Origin: Solirubrobacteraceae bacterium
GTDB lineage: Bacteria > Actinomycetota > Thermoleophilia > Solirubrobacterales > Solirubrobacteraceae
NCBI GenBank assembly: GCA_030447005.1
Contig: JAUJME010000082.1
Coordinates: 1-7,086, forward strand
Reading direction: 5' to 3'
Length of the DNA stretch: 7,086 nt
Position numbers and translations under genes: made by a program
The notes under the pieces: generated by a model
Told to the model about the DNA's origin: nothing
Database searches by the model: none
What the model saw: the letters and a program-made list of their open reading frames with translations, nothing else
Shown here: positions 4,665-7,086 of the stretch, in pieces
Position numbering within the stretch: the first letter of the stretch is position 1
Layout of the letters: each line of letters opens with the position of its first letter

Positions 4665-6884
4665 TCAGTGCAGCGCTGGAACCTCGTGAACCGTGCGGAT
4701 GCCGTACAGGGTGGTGCGCTCGGCGGCCGGTCGCCCCGCCCGGTGCGCCGCGCCGATCAGGTCGTCGGGCTCGAGGCGGACGCCGTGGTAGGAGCCGGCC
4801 ATCCGCGAGATCGACTCCTCCATGAGCGTCCCGCCGAGGTCGTTGACGCCCCAGCGCAGCGCTTCGGTCGCGGCGTCGAGCCCCATCTTCACCCAGCTCG
4901 CCTGGAGCGAGGGCACCGCGCGGCCGAGCGCGAGGCGGAACACCGCGGTGTGCTTGAGGTTCTCCTCGCGCGAGATCTCCTCGACGCCGTGCGTGCGGCC
5001 GAGCAGGGTGTGGAACGGGATGAAGGACAGCGGGACGAACTCGGTGAAGCCGCCCGTGCGCGCCTGCACGGCGCGGATGACGCGCATGTGCTCGGCGAGC
5101 TCCCACGGCTCCTCGATGTGGCCGAACATCACCGTCGCGGTCGAGCGCAGCCCCTCGGCGTGGGAGGCCTCGATGACCTCGACCCACCGCGCGACGGGCA
5201 GCTTGTTGGGCGAGATCCGCTCGCGCACGCCGTCGTGGAGCACCTCGGCGGCGGTGCCGGGGGTCGAGCCGAGGCCGGCGTCGCGCAGCCGCGCCATCAC
5301 CTCCCGCGGCGCGAGCCCGGCGACGTCGCACATGTGCGCGATCTCCATCGGCGAGTAGGCGTGGAGGTGCAGCTCGGGCGCCAGCTCGCGCGCGAAGCGC
5401 AGCCAGCCCAGGTAGTCCTCGAGCCCCCAGTCGGGGTGGATCCCGGACTGGATGCACAGCTCCGTGGCGCCGTAGTCGACCGCCTCGGCGACCCGGTGGG
5501 CGAACTCCTCGCGGTCGTGCGAGTAGGCGTCGGGCGAGCGCTTGCCCTGACCGAAGCCGCAGAACGCGCAGCCGACGACGCAGACGTTGGAGACGTTGAC
5601 GTTGCGGTTGACGACGAAGGTGACGGTGTCGCCGGCCAGCTCGGCGCGCAGCTCGTCGGCCGCCGCGCGGATCTCCTCGATCGCCTCCGGACGGTCCTCG
5701 GCGAACAGCGCGGTCAGCTCGTCCGGCGTGAGCTCGATTCCCTCGCGGCCGCGGGCGATCGCGCCCGCGACGAGGTCGCGCCGGATCGGGCGCTCCTCGC
5801 GGCGCCCGGAGCCCCGGCGGGGGATGAAGGACCAGTAGCGCTGGCGGATCGTGTCGAGCACGCCCTGGGCGACCCACTCGGGCCCGATGTACTGCGGATA
5901 GACGCAGAGCCGCTCGGTGAGCGCGGCGCCGTCGGTGGCGAGGCGCTTGCGGACCTGGTGGGGGGAGGGGAACGGGTGCTCGGGCGAGATGTGGTCGCCG
6001 TTGGCGCTCAAGCCGCCGAGGTCGGTCGCGCCGGCGGCGACGAGCTCGGGCCACCAGTCGGCGAGGTTGGGCGGGACCTGGATCCCGACGTCGGGCATCA
6101 GCCGCCGCGCCTCGCCGATCAGCCGCTTCATGTCGTCGATCGTCACCGTCGAGGCCCACTTCGGCAGCGGGAGGTGGGGCTGGTCGCCCACCCCTGTACG
6201 CCAGTAGTCCGACGCCGCCCGCCCCGCGATCTCCGCCGGCTCGCGCCCGTAGTAGCTCTGGTGCGGGACGAAGTTCTGGAGGATGACCTCCTGGAGGTGG
6301 CCGAACTCGGCGTGGACGGCGGCGAGCGCCTCGAGCGCCTCGACGCGCTCCTCCTCGCGCTCGCCGATCCCCACGAGGATCCCGCTCGTGAACGGGATCC
6401 GCAGCTCGCCCGCGGCGCGGATCGTCTCCAGCCGGGCGGCCGGGTGCTTGGTCGGCGAGCCCTGGTGGGCGACGAGATCCGGGTTGACGGACTCGAGCAT
6501 GAGACCCTGCGAGGCGGTGACCTCACGCAGGCGGGCGAGATCCTCGCGGCCCAGGACGCCGAGGTTGGTGTGGGGGAGGAGGCCCCGCTCGAGCGCGCGC
6601 TCGCACGCCCACACGACGTAGGCGGTGAAGTCCGCGAAGCCCAGCTCGGCGAGCTTCGCGCGGACGCCTGGGTGGTGGTCGGGCGCCTCGCCGGTGAGGA
6701 CGAGGAGCTCCTTGACGTTGCGCCGCGCCGCCCCGTCGATCAGCCGCTCGACCTCGGCCGGTGCGTGGAGGTGGGGCTGGTGCGTCGCGAACGCGCAGTA
6801 CTTGCAGTAGGAGCGGCACGTCCGCGACAGCGACAGCGTGACGTTGCGCGAGAAGGTGACGCGGCGGCGCACTCGGCGGACCAT
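4665..6884 (-). CDS. fbiC: Fused 7,8-didemethyl-8-hydroxy-5-deazariboflavin synthase (FbiC, CofG-CofH fusion)
   Basis: A bifunctional radical-SAM enzyme (739 residues) that makes Fo, the F420 chromophore, from tyrosine and the riboflavin precursor 5-amino-6-ribitylamino-uracil. The N-terminal CofG half (about 10-345) has the 4Fe-4S motif CRSYCKYC (Cys23, 27, 30), then LTGEAPDHHPG (63-73), SGILVGIGE (167-175), ILQNFVPHQSYY (201-212) and SANGDHISPEHPFPS (293-307). A basic linker (about 356-370) leads to the CofH half (about 415-735) with CVVGCAFCGF (Cys435, 439, 442), CIQSGIHPDW (477-486), LHLHAYSPMEI (505-515), MFGHIEEPWE (586-595), FTEFVPLSFIPF (613-624) and WGVNDLGGTLMEE (678-690). Both clusters are intact. 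It is shorter than mycobacterial FbiC (about 850 residues), mainly because it lacks an N-terminal extension before the CofG domain. The ATG at 6884 has no Shine-Dalgarno, and GTG at 6872 (codon 5) is a serious alternative. It is the first gene of the minus-strand block and is divergent from the fgd-like gene. Confidence 0.97.
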   Translation of the reverse strand: MVRRVRRRVTFSRNVTLSLSRTCRSYCKYCAFATHQPHLHAPAEVERLIDGAARRNVKELLVLTGEAPDHHPGVRAKLAELGFADFTAYVVWACERALERGLLPHTNLGVLGREDLARLREVTASQGLMLESVNPDLVAHQGSPTKHPAARLETIRAAGELRIPFTSGILVGIGEREEERVEALEALAAVHAEFGHLQEVILQNFVPHQSYYGREPAEIAGRAASDYWRTGVGDQPHLPLPKWASTVTIDDMKRLIGEARRLMPDVGIQVPPNLADWWPELVAAGATDLGGLSANGDHISPEHPFPSPHQVRKRLATDGAALTERLCVYPQYIGPEWVAQGVLDTIRQRYWSFIPRRGSGRREERPIRRDLVAGAIARGREGIELTPDELTALFAEDRPEAIEEIRAAADELRAELAGDTVTFVVNRNVNVSNVCVVGCAFCGFGQGKRSPDAYSHDREEFAHRVAEAVDYGATELCIQSGIHPDWGLEDYLGWLRFARELAPELHLHAYSPMEIAHMCDVAGLAPREVMARLRDAGLGSTPGTAAEVLHDGVRERISPNKLPVARWVEVIEASHAEGLRSTATVMFGHIEEPWELAEHMRVIRAVQARTGGFTEFVPLSFIPFHTLLGRTHGVEEISREENLKHTAVFRLALGRAVPSLQASWVKMGLDAATEALRWGVNDLGGTLMEESISRMAGSYHGVRLEPDDLIGAAHRAGRPAAERTTLYGIRTVHEVPALH

Positions 6885-6885
6885 A
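6880..6885 (-). promoter_or_regulatory. Candidate -10 box overlapping the annotated fbiC ATG
   Basis: Minus strand TATGGT fits TANNNT and overlaps the ATG. Seven bases then separate it from an in-frame GTG at 6872-6870, exactly where a leaderless start would fall. If it is real, FbiC begins at codon 5 and loses only MVRR. No convincing -35 is visible. The evidence is positional. Confidence 0.35.
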
Positions 6886-6897
6886 ACGAGCCGGGTG

Positions 6898-6910
6898 GTC
6901 CGGCCCGGAC
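6898..6910. promoter_or_regulatory. Palindrome in the fbiC-fgd divergent intergenic region
   Basis: GTCCG, GCC and CGGAC form a perfect 5-bp dyad in the 47-base gap between the divergent fbiC and fgd-like starts. It covers the expected -35 region of the fgd-like promoter and lies just upstream of fbiC, so a bound regulator could affect both directions. In DNA this GC-rich, short GC dyads are common, so the call is tentative. Confidence 0.3.
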
Positions 6911-6919
6911 GGTGCTCCG

Positions 6920-6925
6920 TAGGCT
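6920..6925 (+). promoter_or_regulatory. -10 box for a leaderless fgd-like transcript
   Basis: TAGGCT fits TANNNT and ends six bases before the ATG at 6932, placing it at -12 to -7 if transcription begins at the A of the start codon. This is the classic arrangement for leaderless actinobacterial genes. There is no Shine-Dalgarno before the ATG, which agrees. The -35 region is not recognisable. Confidence 0.5.
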
Positions 6926-6931
6926 CCGCGC

Positions 6932-7086
6932 ATGCACTTCGGCTACAAGGCGTCCGCGGAGCAGTTCGCCCCCCGCGAGCTGCTCGAGCACTCGGTGAGG
7001 GCCGAGGCGCTCGGCTTCGATTCCGTGGCCGTCTCCGACCACTTCCAGCCCTGGCGCCACCACGGCGGCCACGGGCCGGGCGCGCT
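6932..7086 (+). CDS. fgd: F420-dependent glucose-6-phosphate dehydrogenase-like protein, N-terminus (partial)
   Basis: The first 51 residues of a luciferase-like (LLM superfamily) F420 oxidoreductase; the rest lies beyond the window edge. [14 protein letters not shown] (4-17) and [13 protein letters not shown] (35-47) match the start of mycobacterial Fgd1 almost residue for residue. They place Asp36, His37 and Trp41 where Fgd1 has its active-site Asp39, His40 and Trp44. Fgd oxidises glucose-6-phosphate to 6-phosphogluconolactone and reduces F420 to F420H2, supplying reduced cofactor to other enzymes. The ATG lies three residues later than in Fgd1 and is supported by a -10 box in leaderless position. 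The downstream catalytic residues cannot be checked, so a related sugar-phosphate or other Fgd-like dehydrogenase remains possible. Confidence 0.82.
   Translation, partial: MHFGYKASAEQFAPRELLEHSVRAEALGFDSVAVSDHFQPWRHHGGHGPGA

Noticed and set aside
4635..6998. A 787-codon open frame on the plus strand
   Set aside because: It runs antisense through the whole of fbiC. Its translation is Arg/Gly/Val-rich with no recognisable motif, whereas the opposite strand has both intact radical-SAM halves. Long antisense frames are expected at this GC content.
1..7086. CRISPR arrays, tRNA or rRNA genes, insertion sequences, attachment sites
   Set aside because: No regularly spaced repeats, RNA gene signatures, transposase motifs or terminal repeats were seen. 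Nearly all bases lie in the seven coding regions.

Overview
The window is very GC-rich chromosomal DNA whose genes are packed tightly, with gaps of 6 to 49 bases. It carries most of a coenzyme F420 biosynthesis locus plus the start of an F420-using enzyme. The gene set (fused CofG-CofH = FbiC, CofC/FbiD, stand-alone CofE, and an Fgd-type glucose-6-phosphate dehydrogenase) and the base composition point to an actinobacterium. The stand-alone CofE and the Arg/Cys-rich secreted proteins suggest a deep-branching lineage such as Thermoleophilia/Solirubrobacterales rather than Mycobacterium or Streptomyces. That placement is inference, since no rRNA or other marker gene is present.

Layout. Bases 37-468 (+) encode an HxlR-family winged-helix regulator, preceded by a perfect 17-base palindrome. 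It converges on a minus-strand block that reads, in transcription order from right to left: fbiC (6884-4665), secreted protein A (4626-3292), secreted protein B (3298-1967, overlapping A by 7 bases), cofC (1917-1252) and cofE (1242-475). At the right edge, across a 47-base divergent intergenic region, the first 51 codons of an fgd-like gene run off the window on the plus strand.

How they fit. FbiC makes the deazaflavin chromophore Fo. CofC activates the phospho-acid that CofD/FbiA (not in this window) joins to Fo. CofE adds the glutamate tail. Fgd reduces finished F420 with glucose-6-phosphate. Synthesis and use of the cofactor are therefore placed back to back around one short control region. 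Several starts have TANNNT-type -10 boxes so close to the start codon that leaderless or near-leaderless mRNAs are likely.

The unexplained part is the pair of exported proteins inside the F420 block. They are tandem paralogues, and each appears to be built of two homologous halves with a recurring cysteine pattern, so four copies of one undescribed domain lie in about 2.7 kb. I do not recognise the family. Its position among F420 genes may be functional or may be hitch-hiking.
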